A stretch of 64,000 nt of DNA. Origin: Vitrella brassicaformis. Its lineage: Eukaryota > Sar > Vitrellaceae. Positions 1 to 11,570 of the stretch are shown here, piece by piece. The notes under the pieces are model-generated. The model was not told where the DNA came from. It saw nothing but the letters and a program-made list of their open reading frames with translations, and did no database searches. The first letter of the stretch is position 1; each line of letters starts with the position of its first letter. Location of the stretch: the NCBI GenBank assembly GCA_001179505.1, contig CDMY01000477.1:113107-177106 (forward strand), given 5' to 3'. Both the position numbers and the translations under genes were made by a program.

Positions 1-502
1 CGGGGACTTCACCGAGGGCGACGGGCGGGGCGGCGAGTCCATCTACGGCATGAAGTACGTACCAATCAATACTCTCGCACATGCATGTCACCCTTGCACA
101 GCACACCGCACACATGCACCCATCGATGGCTGGTTGTCTTTGTTTCTCCGCAGGTTCGCGGATGAGAACTTCAAAATCAAGCATTCGAAGAAGGGCCTGC
201 TGTCCATGGCCAACGCCGGGCCCAACACAAACGGTGATCAATGCAATGCCACAAAGCCAGGAGCGAGCACCCATGTGTCTTGTGTGTCGTTCATGGATTC
301 ACCTTCTTGATTCGTGATTGATGTTCATTCAGGTAGTCAGTTCTTCATAACGGTAGACGAGACCCCCTGGCTGGACGGCAAGCACGTGGTGTTTGGCGAG
401 GTGACCGAGGGTTACGACGTGGTGCAGCAGATGGAACGAGTCGGCACTCGCAGCGGCACGCCCACGCAGAAGGTCCAGATCGCCGACTGCGGACAGCTTT
501 GA
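1..502 (+). CDS. cyclophilin-type peptidyl-prolyl cis-trans isomerase, 3' part
   Basis: This is the carboxy-terminal part of a cyclophilin, which catalyses cis-trans isomerisation of prolyl peptide bonds and acts as a folding helper. Three exons join in frame: 1-54, 154-233 and 333-502, with GT-AG introns. The joined protein shows the family blocks [27 protein letters not shown] and [11 protein letters not shown] in the usual order. The phenylalanine of QFFIT and the tryptophan of TPWLDGKH match the substrate-pocket and cyclosporin-contact positions of the family. The protein ends at TGA 500-502 just after the usual final strand. The amino-terminal half, including the catalytic arginine, lies upstream of the window, so any targeting signal cannot be judged. 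The family call is secure; the subtype is not. Confidence 0.93.
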
Positions 503-697
503 TCCAAGAGGGAGGGAGTGCTGCAAGCAAGCGTGTGAATGCATGTGTGTGCCCTTGATACATGGGGGGCTGTGAGCGGTTTATTTCAGTAAGGCGGAGG
601 GCAGCGAGACCTGCACGATGGATGCATTGAAAAGACAGAAGCCCTAACGACCGCCGAGATTTACATCCTGTACAGTGTACGGAATAAACAACAAAAG

Positions 698-1837
698 ATG
701 GCCTCTCTTCTCCTGGCGGCTCTCTGCCTCGTCGTATCGATTCCCTTGGCAAAAGGTGACCCGCCAAATTGCGACGCCGAGAGTTCCGGTGGCTGCTCAC
801 GTAGGTTACCGACGACCTAATGGCGTGCTCGGTGCGTCATGTAGCTTTGCTGTTTCTCTGTGCTTACGTCATCAATCAGAGATCATCGCGGGCACCCCGG
901 ATGGTCGTCTCTTCAGTACCACCTTCCCTGAAGAGGGTTTTGTGCTGGCCCAGACGGACATAGAAGCGAATGGTGACGTGAGGGCCCGCGGCCGTGTGTT
1001 CGGCCTTGCGCTCCTGGAAACCGATGGCGATGTAGAAGCGCTTGGCACAATCACAGGACAAAAAGTGGTTGCGGTGTCAAAAGGAAACACTCCTCCGGCA
1101 GAAATCGCTGATGTGGCCGAGGGCGGAGTAAGTGAGGAATACTGCTACAGAACCTAAAAGGGCGAGTACACACTGTCTGCATGTCTGTTTGTCTGTGTTG
1201 GTCGATTGCACGTCAAGTTATCGTCTGCGGCAACCCGGGAACGCGCTTTGACTTTGAACAAGGTACACACGTGTCAGTTCTATCTCATCCAGCTCACCCT
1301 CTTTGTATCATGTACACTGTGCAGGGGATATAAAGGCGCAGCTGGATGTAGAGGCAGACAGGAACGTCGAAGCAAGGAGCAGTGCTTTTGCGGACGCGGC
1401 GTCAACACACCGCGCACCATCAGCAAGTCATTCGAGGTGCGCGGCCCGCCCGTCAGTCAGGCGAACTCGTCGGTCCACCACGAGTGGAGTGCCAGCGGGC
1501 GCGCATCAGCGCATGAGGCCTTCCGGAAGCTGCATGTGCAGGCCTACGGCCACAAGAAGCTGGGCTTAATGCTGCTGAGGTGCAGAAGCTGTTTCCCTTA
1601 GCAGTCGGCTCACTCGACCTGTCTGATGACAATGACATGGAAGAGCAAGAAGAGGTGATGACGATCGATCTCACCCAGCTCTTCTACACACAAATGGCCG
1701 TCATTCAAGATCTGGAAGGGAGGCTGGACAACATGATTGATCGCATTGCCCGACTGGAAAAGAGAGAAAGCGAGAGTGAGCCGTCGGGCCCCCTTGAAGC
1801 CATGCAGAAGATGGCTGAAGGGCTCATGGCGCCGTAA
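698..1837 (+). CDS. secreted S74-like (intramolecular chaperone-type) coiled-coil protein, reading frame disturbed
   Basis: The ATG at 698 opens a hydrophobic signal peptide (MASLLLAALCLVVSIPLAKG). After an intron near 806-880 comes a beta-solenoid-like stretch with GDVRARG and GDVEALGTI periodicity, similar to phage and bacterial fibre proteins. A further exon starts near 1325. Further on, AFRKLHVQAYGHKKLGL and then AAEVQKLFPLAV resemble the end of peptidase S74 auto-chaperone domains. They are followed by a coiled coil (LEGRLDNMIDRIARLEKRE) and a stop at 1837. These blocks lie in three different frames: near 1400 and near 1567 the reading moves back by one base. Unseen short introns could explain the first step. 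The second falls inside the conserved block and looks like a missing base in the assembly or a decayed gene. The S74 assignment is by motif only. Exon 2 probably ends at 1141 or 1132. Confidence 0.5.
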
Positions 1838-2519
1838 GTAAGTGCGTAGTCTGTGCTCTTCTGCTGGCTCCCCGCTTGCTCCCTTTTTGTCTAAAAAGGC
1901 AAGGGAGACACCTCAAGTGGCTTCTGTAAAAAGAGAATGCTACAGTACAGTGGCGGACGGAGTTGGCTCTCGTTTTGTTCTGCAGCCAGTTGTTTCGTGT
2001 CTCCTGTTCTGACGCTCATGTCTCGACGAGGATGCGTGGATTCCTAGTGGGGAATATCCTGTCTGCGCGTGTGTGTGAGGGGGAAAAATGGGAGAGCATG
2101 TGTACGCGTTGTTTTCATGCGCGTCCAGTACAACGGTCAGTCACGGACTGTAGGGCGACTTTTGTTTCTTGCACTCGCTGTCTGTGTACGCATGTGACCG
2201 TGACGCAGCTTTGGATTCATTCGTCCGTCATCGAGATTAACAAAGACATGAATCACCAGTCAGTCCAAAGTCCATCTTCAAGAGCCTTCCTTTCTTGGCA
2301 CTCGTGAGGCTGAATGGACTGGATAAACACATGAGCACATGCACACATCTCATCTTCACACGCATAGCATACGGGCATCAAAAACGAGATGCGGACGTAT
2401 GGACACTGACAGGGAAAAAGCCACCATCGGCAGACACGCTACGCTACAGACCTCCCTCCTCTGCTCTGTCTCTCTACCGGCAACATATAAAGTTGCACAG
2501 CCCGCCCTCCCCCACTCAC
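1838..2519. other. convergent spacer, no gene seen
   Basis: About 680 bp lie between the end of the S74-like gene and the end of the minus-strand esterase. An open frame continues through 1985-2307 if a donor at 1835 is used. Its composition is cysteine-rich and low in conserved pattern, so it is taken as 3' untranslated sequence. Confidence 0.5.
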
Positions 2520-4774
2520 TCATGCGACTGCTAGAATGGGTGGGAGATGGTCCGCCAAGTGCCTGGCCACATCATCCTCCCCCAGGGCCCCCAGGCCAAG
2601 CCACCGTGCAGCCCAGGGGCGACATGCTGGCACGAGCATGTGCACGAACGTCCTCGCCGGGAAGGGGTAGAGGGACAGGGTGTGAGTCCACCCCAGCCGC
2701 AGCAGCGACGCCATCATGGCGTGCTCGCGAGTGCCCTCCGCATATTGACTCGCTCCGTGGGCGCCAGCTGGGGGCGGCAGCGGCGGGTCTGTGAGGGACA
2801 TAATGCTCTGGGATTGGCTCGAGGACATGGCTGCATCGTTGGTGGTGCTGCTGTTGTCTGGCTGCTGGTTGTCGTCTTGATCTGTCCCTTTGTTGGTCGG
2901 CGAGGGATCCAGCGACGGGGAGGGGGGTGAAGGGGGACTGGCACCACACACAATACAGATTCATAAAAGCACACATCGTGGGTGTGTCTGTCTGTCTCGT
3001 GGCCTCCCTCCCTCCCTCCCTCCCTCCCTCACCCGGATGGCAGCCTGGTGCTGTCTGTGGGGTGCAGAGAGGCGTTGGACATCAAGCCGAGGGGCATGGG
3101 TGAGGGGCGGGTTCTGTATGTCCCTATCACATGAGGGTACTTGTCGTCCACCGGGGCAGGTGCGGCGCCCCACCAGTCATGACTGACGGGCGATGACGGC
3201 AGCAGCATCTGGGAGCATGCAGGCACCAGGGGGTCGTGCTTGGCCGTGGCGTAGGCGAGCCGGTGCCTGAAGGCCTTGAGTGCGAACCAATAGGCGCTTC
3301 CCTCCTGGCTCATCTGAACTATCAGCTGCTCCTCATCGCGCAGCAGCAGCTGTAGGAAACTACGGCCGTAGGCAAACACCGCCAAGTGCAGCTGGTCGAG
3401 CAGCGACGTCTCCTCTCCTTGGTCGTCGCTGTGGGCCAGCTCGCCCTTCGGCTGTGCACCATAGGCCATGAAGGGGCGTGCGAGTGCTTCTGGAGGATTG
3501 GTGCGGCGAAAGAAGCCAAACATGTCGATGCCATACAGCAGCCGAGCGCCGTACCGCACAGGCAGGAATATATACTCGCTGACACACACCACACACCATA
3601 CATAAACAGACAGACAGACAAACCGATGTACGTACGTACGTACGTACGTGCTGCGTGTGCCTGCCTGCCTGCCTTTCTGTCCGTTTCCATACCTACCTGC
3701 ATCCGACATGTGGGGTCACAGTGGTGATGAAGTAGAGGGGTTCCAGGCAGGCAATGGTCTCGCTCTGGGGGTCGTAAAGCAGTGCCAACGCATACCGCAG
3801 ATACAAACCACCCAAACTGTTGCCTGCCGCACACACACACAACAAACAGCCAGCCAATCAGGTCAGTGCACTCATAAGTAAGTGCACAGACGTCCGGTTG
3901 TTGTCCCTTTGCTTACCGAGGACAGAGATGTATTTGAGGGATGGGTGCTGCTGGATGACTTGGCGGATCTCCTGCGCCGCGCGCTCGCCACCTCTGTCGA
4001 CTCCATCGGCCGTGCTGAAGTGGCTGTGGAATGCACCCCTGAGACGATAAACACCCATTCAGCCACGTTAATGGGTGGTGGGGACGGTACAGAGGTGGGT
4101 GTGGTGTACATCTATCGGAGTTGCTCACCAGTTGGCGTGGAGCTTGTGGATGAGGACATTGTGTGGGCCTGGCGGGGGCGGGGGAGTGCGGTCGATGCCA
4201 TCCCCACCGTCACCAGAGGCAGAACTTCTCGTGTCATCGGACAGCGACCCATCCTGCCTGGCCTCCTGCTGCAGCCGAGCGAAGTGTGCCAGAAACAGAT
4301 CGCTCAACCCTGCACACAGACACATAGACAGACAGACAGACAGACGTAGCGAACGGAAAGGCATCCGTCGCGCCATCGGTTTTTATTCTTCGTCCCTCCT
4401 TCCCTCCCGTGTTCGCTGTGCTTACTGTCCATGGTGTGCGGCAAGCCATGCATGCCGTGTTGAAGGACTATCAGATGCTCCACTTCTGTGGTCTTACAGT
4501 TCCTCAACGCCTGACTGTACTCGTCGCGCTTGCCCGAGAAGCCGCCAATAGCCCACAGTATCGCACCGATGACCCACAGCACCGCGCTGATAATCCTGGA
4601 AGAGGCATACTTGAGCCACGACCGCTGCTGCCCTTCCGTCCCACCAGGCTCGTCGGTGTCGTGACCATGCCGGCGTCGACGTCGGCGGACTCCTTTGCAT
4701 GACGTGGCTTCACGCTCGCCGGACCGCTGCCCATCGATTGAGGGAGGAGATACCTCCTCTTCATGCTCTGACAT
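2520..4774 (-). CDS. DUF676-type alpha/beta-hydrolase serine esterase (lipase-like), membrane-anchored
   Basis: Six exons join in phase on the minus strand: 4426-4774, 4129-4309, 3917-4038, 3697-3823, 3033-3578 and 2520-2937. The amino end is basic and acidic, followed by a hydrophobic segment (ISAVLWVIGAILWAIGGF) that is probably a membrane anchor. Next comes HLIVLQHGMHGL, the oxyanion-side motif of DUF676 serine esterases. The nucleophile elbow GNSLGG is split across exons 3 and 4, followed by LYLRYALALL. These two motifs with the correct spacing define the family, whose members hydrolyse lipid or acyl esters. The catalytic Asp and His were not assigned with confidence. The carboxy tail (exon 6) is proline- and serine-rich and probably disordered. 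The gene starts head to head with the membrane-protein gene on the plus strand. Exon 6 could be a poorly conserved extension. Confidence 0.85.
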
Positions 4775-5468
4775 CCTTCAATTGCTTCCGAGCTCGCACC
4801 AGCCCCCCATCGCCCCCTGTCTTTTTTCCCAAAAAAGTGCTGGAAGGCGAGGAATCAGTTCAACTTGAAGGGGCTTGGTCCACCAAGCCGCCTGAGGCCC
4901 AACCAGATAAGACAGACGACATCGGACAGACAGCAGCAGATGTCACTGCGCCTGCTGCTGCCCTCCGCCTCACCCCTTCCCGCCAGGCACTCCGCCGCAT
5001 CACCGATGAATTTAAGTCCTTCTTTAAAACCGTCCTGACTGCGGACTCAGAAGAAGATGTGGTTCGCGCTACAGCAAAGCCAAGCACCTGCAAGGCTTAG
5101 CGTGTATTCTCCTTGTTTGTTTGCCGGCGTTTGTGTGGCATGCTATGCAGCCCTTCAACAAGGTTGTGACGGTGTTGAACCTTGTTCTATGGATGCTGCT
5201 AGTCGCGATTGCCCTTGTGAGTGCCATCCTGCTGTATGCGGAGCAGCTCGAGATTGTCACGCCTCCCTTGATGGACTCGAGGGGTGAATGGCTGTACAAG
5301 AGCGTGTTAGAGTACCTGTCTGCCATCACCCATGTGAGCGACGTCACTGTCGAATGGCACCCCACACCACAGAGCATGTACGTACGGACCAGCGGAGGGG
5401 GAGACACACACCAATCAGCACACACAACCTGCCTGCAGTCGTGTGTCTCGATCGGCCTCTCTGCATGT

Positions 5469-5499
<31 letters not shown>

Positions 5500-8036
5500 C
5501 GCACATGAGTGCAGTGGATTTGGGTGTTGCTGGGGGCTCATCGGTTTCATGAGTCTGGTGACATTGATGTTCCACACGGTCTTCTTCCGGAGGACATTGA
5601 TGTTCTGGAATCTGCAGCGATACAGAGAGTACCAAAGGCGGATGAGCAAGTGAGACAGTGAAACAGCCAGTCGTGGACGCCCGAAGGGGAAGGAATGAAT
5701 GCGCATGTGTGTGTCGCATTCACCCCCAGGAGCCGCACATCGAGTCACTTCGTCAAGCCAACCCTCCGGCCGGCGGCGAGCGGGGATGTCGCCTGTGAGA
5801 AAAGAGACAGCGTGGCATCGTCGCTCAAAGCACTGACCATATCCCACAATCTGGACCGCTTCCGGAGATTCAGTGCCCGGTTCTACGTATCAAGCCAGAA
5901 GAACATTGGCTTCACTGGGCACATGTTTTGGACCCACTTTGTCCTTGTGGAGTGCATTGCCATTGGTCTACAATACATCAAATGCCTCAAAATGGCCGGT
6001 CTGCTGGCTCATCAGCTGAGTAGAGCCAGCTCCCTGTACTCAGCCTGTGTGTCCCGTGCGTCCCTGGCCGCAGGTGTAGAAGTCTTGTCGTACCACCAGA
6101 TACCGGCCTACAAGCAGTGGACCTTTGGCACCTTATGCATTCTGATTGTGCTTCACTCGACCTCACTCGTGGTCAGTCGGGCAGACAGATAGGCACCACT
6201 GCCCAAGCACACCGACACACAACACACGTCTGCCTGCCTGCCTGTCTGTCTGTCTCGTGACATCCATCCATCCGTCCACCCAACGTAGGTCTTGTGTCAA
6301 TGGAACCGCCGTGGCTTTGCCGCCGTGAGCACAACTGTCTCCTCCTTATTCTATGTGGGACATGCTTTGCTGGTCCACGAGGGCGCGCCGAAAGGCTTCA
6401 ACATCAACAGTCTTGTCGGGCTGAAAGCACACAATGTGGTACACTTTCTGGGGAAAGCCGTGCCATTGGTCATGGCGCTGCTGGGGCTGATGCAAGTGGA
6501 TGCCCTTCTTCTGATCAAGGTAGGTAATATCCACCTTGATCAATCATTCTATGCCACTCGTCAATCAAAGGCCCCAAATCAATGATCAAGGCGTGTTACA
6601 ACTGGCGGAGGGAGTGCTTGGACAGCATGGGGAGACAACAGGCCGCGCATCGGCCGCATGGGGAGCTTGCAGAAGACCAGTACAGCATTTACACCCCCTC
6701 ATTAGGTCACCAGGGTCAGTTGACTGACGCCCACGGGCAGCCAGACGGCAAATCGGCTAATGACAGACAGGACACACTCATTTATGTCTCAATCTGTGTC
6801 GTGTGTACAGTCATGGAGTCGAATCACTACAGTCGGCGTGCTTCGTGGGCGGCCAGTCGGGAGGGCACGATGGACTCCGTGATGTGGAGGGCCAAAGTGA
6901 ACGCATTCTTGCGGAGACACTCGACTGAGGCAATATCCACCCTGCGCACACTGCCGCCCGACATCAAATTGGCGACTGCGCCAGACGCCCTCCACGAGAA
7001 CGAGGTGACTTGTGCTGGGGAGCCGCCTTTCGCAGATCATGAGGCCGAGACTGCAGAAGGGACGGCACCGGTGAGGTCACGGTCCGAAGATCCCGGTCGT
7101 GAGGGGCCCCTTCGCCTGTCCACCTTCGATCAGCCAGTGGGGCGGGGCCGCGGGAGGCCATCGAGGAGGAAAGCTGACTCGAACGAGTGGGGCTTCATGA
7201 GCCCGAAGGTGAGTGGGAGGAGGGTCAGTGGATGTCGACTGGCGCTGTGTGTGTTTGGTCCATATGGCTGTCTATCCTGTTGTGTGTGTCGTCCATTCAG
7301 AGCGTGCGTGCGCCATTACAGGGCATTTTCGAGCTGGACGAGTGGGTGTCGTCATACAACGCGGACCATAATCCCCCGCAGCACGAGCAGCGAGGCCACA
7401 TCGACATGCACAAGCTCGGCTGGCATGTGGGGGATTTCGAGTCTCCCCTTGACCAGTCGGTGGCCGCCACGCCGCCCCAGCGGCCTATCGTCGACTCACA
7501 CGTGGCCAGCCATGACCTCTCGCCGTCGACCAGGTTGCAGCGCGCACTTAGCGGAGTCGAGACATTCTCCAGTCCGCGACACGAGGACAGGAGCAGCGTC
7601 ACGCACAGCATCTTGAGCGGTCCCGTATCGGATGAGCCCGCCCCCCAGTCGGTGGCCAGGACCGAGGCGCACCCCCCTCACACCATTTCGGTCTCGGCAG
7701 CGGGGTATACAATCCAATACCCAGCCGACTCCGACGCACACTCTCCGGCCGCAAGCACAGGACAAAATGCCCACACAGCCGCCGCCACGCATGCGCAACA
7801 GCCCATCTCGGCGCCTGTGGCTGCCAGACATGCAGACGAGGACATACCTGCAACACTCTCAGCGGACCAACTGGCCATGGAGGTGCGGTTCAAGCTCTCG
7901 GCAAGTGAAACCATCGAGGGCGAGGAGCAATGGCTGCAGCCGCCACGGACCCCGTCTATCACCCTGTATTTGTCAAGGGTATCAAAGGCCCTGTCAATAT
8001 CATTCATCATCCGTTGCCAACACGATAGGCGAGCCA

Positions 8037-8069
<33 letters not shown>

Positions 8070-9796
8070 TCAGGCTGTATCCGAGTCGGTGGCTCAGTTG
8101 CAGCACTCCATCCACCGTCGGGATTGGGAAACGATCGACGTGAGGGTGGCATTCTGGCTATCCTTTGCCGTCACAGTCATAGCCTACCTATTTGGAGGCT
8201 TCCTGCTCGCACAGTGCATTTGGGCATCCAGAGAATGCGAGCATGTCCCTGGCTGGAAAGGTGAGTGAGTGAGTGGGTGGGCAAAATGCTGGTGCATGCG
8301 ACAGACACATCAGGACAATCAGTCACATCGATCGCATCTGTTGGTGCTGCAGCATGCACATATACCACCTGGCCGCCCTTCAAAGGCACCATGGAAGGTC
8401 AATGCTGCCACACCAACGAGGGCACACGCATCAATGAAGGAATACGATGTACCAAGGGTACATGCGTGCATGCGGGTCGCCTTGGTACACGACCATGTGA
8501 CTGTCGAGTTGCCTACATTGACCAAAGTGGGCACACATCGCAAGACCTGTATGGATGTGTGTGTGTGTGTGTGTGAACAAGGGATGAGCTGAGCTGCCTG
8601 TATTGTTTGGTCGTCAGTGGGGGACGCTCACGTCATGACGGAAGCCCTGCAGCACTTCAGCACCCTAGAGGTAGGGTGCTCTGTCCATCGCTCGAAAGGC
8701 GCCTGTCAGCCGTGCGAGATGGCCACATGCATCACCCCCTGCCACTCATTCCCCCTGTCGGGTCTGTCCCCGTTTCCCTCCCTACATACATTATTCATTG
8801 ATCGTAGGCTATTGGTGTTGTGTTTGACTCCTCTGGGCCCTACCACTTGAACATGACCACCATCAATGAGCGGGACCTGGGCAGGCAGATGCACCTACGC
8901 ACCATCGTATGGACCAGGACGGCACTCAAGAAATACCCAGCTGAGGCACTCAAGGAGATATCCACGGAAGGCCACAAACGGCATGAGAAACATCACGGGC
9001 ACGGTGTCTCGCACACCTACTTCTCTGGTGAGGTGATTATCGATCAGTCAGTCGGCCAATCAGCTCGTAATTACTCTTATCCATGGATGCCATACAGGCA
9101 ATATGATCAACGATGTGCCCAGGGCCATCTGTGATCTCGAGGGCCTGAGGTCGCTGGATGTGCGATGCAACCAGCTGGCCACTCTGCCGTCATGCCTGGC
9201 CACGCGGCCAAAGAAGCTGCAGCATGTCTTCATGACTGTCAACCCTATATGCGATGTCGATCAGGCCGGCAGCAGCTTCTTCGACAGCAGCGATGCCTGG
9301 CGGGCCTTCAATGCCAAACATGACCCTTGCCTGAGGCAACTAATGGCTGGACACGCTGATGATGTCATCGACCCGCTCTTTCTCGCATCCTCTCAAGTGG
9401 ACCACCGTTGCCTGGAGCCGCAGTGCTCAAAACTATGGAATTCGTTTCAATCACTCGATGTGTCTCGCGACGGCTGTGCCCAAATCGAAGAGCTGCAGTC
9501 CTTCTTCCCGGGCCGTAAGCTAGCTGACCCGCACAACCATGCACAGTGTCTCTTCCTTCCTTCCACATGTACGTGTACGTTTTCGTTGTGTGGCTGTGCT
9601 GTGCTGTGCTGTACCAATGCATGTAGTGTCTGCGGGGACACTGGACCGGATGATCGAGAGACTGCTGCCCCTTCTGGCGGACCCGCCTGACCCACAGCAG
9701 CAACAAACCGGCGCGGCATGTGCTACGTTCATCGTCTTCGTATTGTCGGTTTCTCGAGTCAGCTTCGACTGTGGATTGTGCTCATTCGAGAGATAG
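4699..9796 (+). CDS. large polytopic membrane protein with LRR-like and EF-hand-like carboxy segments
   Basis: About twelve exons join in frame. They include 5151-5377, 5515-5649, 5730-6171, one from about 6289 to 6520, one from 6591, and further exons starting near 6811, 7301, 8071, 8618, 8808, 9101 and 9628. The first half carries several membrane spans, for example NLVLWMLLVAIALVSAILL, GLIGFMSLVTLMFHTVFF, FVLVECIAIGLQYI and VPLVMALLGLMQVDALLL. A long hydrophilic, serine/proline/histidine-rich region follows, then one more span (FWLSFAVTVIAYLFGGFLLA). The tail contains a single LRR-like unit (VPRAICDLEGLRSLDVRCNQ) and an EF-hand-like loop (FQSLDVSRDGCAQIEELQSF). I do not recognise a named family; calcium-responsive membrane sensing is only a guess. 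The start is uncertain: the only in-frame ATG, at 4699, overlaps the divergent esterase gene by 76 bp. An apparent frame break near 5060 is explained by a 92-bp intron, 5059-5150. Confidence 0.65.
8040..8068. repeat. (TG)n microsatellite in intron
   Basis: About 14 TG copies end directly in the acceptor sequence tctcag before the exon that resumes at 8071 in the polytopic membrane protein gene. Confidence 0.9.
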
Positions 9797-10157
9797 ATAG
9801 ACAGACAGAATGAATATGTGACAAGGATGGATGACGAGAGGGCGCTAGAAGGTGCAAATGTGGCTGTCGGCGATGATACAGACGGTAGATCATGCATTTT
9901 TCTGGCCGGCTGGCTTCGTCGATGCGGCGCCGTAGCGACTTGGGTCTTTTAACACTTGCATTGGGACTTGAAGTGTTGTTGCATTTTCCTTGGTCTTTAT
10001 TGTCATCTTGGTGTCGCTTGCTCCCTCGCTCTCCCTCCCTTTCTCCCTCCCAGCATGATGCACATCAGACAAATCCACCCGGGCATCTCTCTCTGACAGT
10101 AGTTGGAAAGGAAGCTAGATCGATAAACCAGCCAGCCTTCACTCGAGACATTGTGTT
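9797..10157. other. convergent spacer, no gene seen
   Basis: About 360 bp separate two converging gene ends. The spacer is T-rich near 9950-10020 with pyrimidine runs (CTCCCT units). No coding pattern was found. Confidence 0.6.
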
Positions 10158-11303
10158 TCAAAAAAAAAAGGAGGAGGCAGCCATCTGATTGTGCTTCCTT
10201 TTGTCACTGCGTCTTGGGCTGCTCCTGTTCGTCGTGCCACTCTTTGCGCCAAGGCAGGGCAAGCAGCCCTCCCTCTTCCCCTTGGTCGGCCCCTTGGTCG
10301 GTCCCTTTGTCGGCACCTTGGTCGGTCCCTTGGTCGGTCTGCTCTGCAGCGTCTGTCGAGACATCACCTGATATAGTACGGTGGGCAAGGACGAGAGAAG
10401 AGACATCAGTGTGTCTCTGTGGTATGTATGTATGTATGCATGTGTGCGGACCTGGCTGCCTCTCTTCAAATCGGCTCTTGCCCGTGACATGCTGGAAGAC
10501 CCAATCAGTCATCTTTTGGGCCTCCTCTGCAGACATGAGTAGGTCCGTTTGAGAACCTCAGATATCCATCATGCATGCAGGCGGGCTAGCTACATGCGAG
10601 AGACTCATTTGGAGGAAGAGCTACCTTCTGAGAAGACCCACTTCGAGTCCCCGGGGTAGATCAGCTTCTTGCGGTTGAATCCTCTGCATCTGAAGAAGTC
10701 GCCCGTCTTGGTGGTGATTGTCACCGTGAAGGCACCGAAGCTGTAGCCGTACTTGAAAAAGTTCTTCTCGCGGCCGGTGAATTTCTGTATATAGATCGTA
10801 ACGCACGGGAAGATGTGGACACAACGCGAGACACGCACACGCATCTCGTGTGTAAGTGCGGGGAACATGTGTGCGTGTCGTCTTACGATGCCCTCCGCGG
10901 CCGTGCAGAACGGGATGTTGTCAACCGAGGTGGTGACACCGGCGCCGCTGCAGAGTTGATCCTCAGCGTCCTTTGCCCCTTTGCAGTCACCTCGTCCGTG
11001 CCCCTTTGCAGGCAGCCGTATCTCGTTGATTACGCACACCTGGCCCTTCAAACATTTGAACGCGCCGGCCTCGTGTCCGTAGGCGTAATCCTCTGCGACC
11101 ACCTCCGTCTTGGGCCCCTTCGGAGAAGGGATGACCCCTAGACGCCCCCTCGATTTGTCTCCTCCGAGTTGGACTTTCAGGGTGTAGAAGGCAAAGTCGA
11201 TTGAACACTCCGGAAGCCGGCCCGTGGCGTGGCCTGCGACGGGCGTGACGCTCGTGACAAAGATCAGGCATAAGGCGACAACAAGGGCCCTCGAAAATGC
11301 CAT
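10158..11303 (-). CDS. secreted cysteine-containing protein of unknown function
   Basis: The protein starts at 11303 with a clear signal peptide (MAFSRALVVALCLIFVTSV, then TPVAGHA). Exon 1 is 10887-11303 and exon 2 begins at 10784 after the acceptor TATACAG. The mature part has about nine cysteines and a basic, Gly/Lys-rich character, with patches such as GREKNFFKYGYSFGAF and FFRCRGFNRKKLIYPG that suggest a small disulphide-bonded extracellular or endomembrane protein. Exon 2 can stop at 10605. Alternatively, a donor after 10625 joins in phase to 10452-10526 (EEAQKMTDWVFQHVTGKSRF) and then to a repeat-bearing exon ending at 10158. The longer form is preferred because its phases fit, but its last donor (GTCCGC) is poor. 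I do not recognise the family. The promoter side carries the palindromic direct repeat at 11389-11449. Confidence 0.6.
10278..10337. repeat. 12-bp minisatellite, five copies
   Basis: Five units of the form ccccttggtcgg stand head to tail with one to three changes each. Because 12 is a multiple of three, the array stays open in several minus-strand frames and encodes PTKG-like or TDQG-like four-residue repeats in the possible last exon of the secreted-protein gene. Confidence 0.9.
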
Positions 11304-11388
11304 CTCCGCAGGAAAGGTGCTGGCCCGCTGCTGGGGGCTTCGATCGTTCGACCCGTCTCGCGTGGCGTCTCAGAAGAATTCGCACATT

Positions 11389-11449
11389 GCCACTGGACGC
11401 CGCCAGTGTGGCGTCTCACGCCACTGGACGCCGCCAGTGTGGCGTCTCA
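11389..11449. repeat. 31-bp direct repeat containing an inverted repeat, upstream of the secreted-protein gene
   Basis: A 30-bp unit (11389-11418) recurs exactly at 11420-11449. Each unit contains the inverted repeat CACTGG...CCAGTG. The shared end, tggcgtctca, also occurs once more near 11363-11372, closer to the gene. The array sits 86-146 bp upstream of the ATG at 11303, so it could be a protein-binding site. The position and symmetry are seen; a regulatory role is inferred. Confidence 0.75.
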
Positions 11450-11570
11450 GACTACGCTGATGTGGCGTTTCTATAAGATCTGCATGTCTTATAAATCTTC
11501 AATGATTAAAGTTCAATCACGGGAGACAAAGGAGACTCTCGTTTGACACCGTCCTCCTTTTGTGTAAAAT

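Noticed and set aside
1963-2307. Cysteine-rich frame after the S74-like gene
   Set aside because: It could be joined by a donor at 1835 but lacks protein-like pattern; treated as untranslated.
5000-5160. Apparent one-base frameshift in the polytopic membrane protein gene
   Set aside because: A 92-bp intron (5059-5150) with donor GTGGTT and acceptor ATGCAG joins the frames in phase, so no sequence error is needed.
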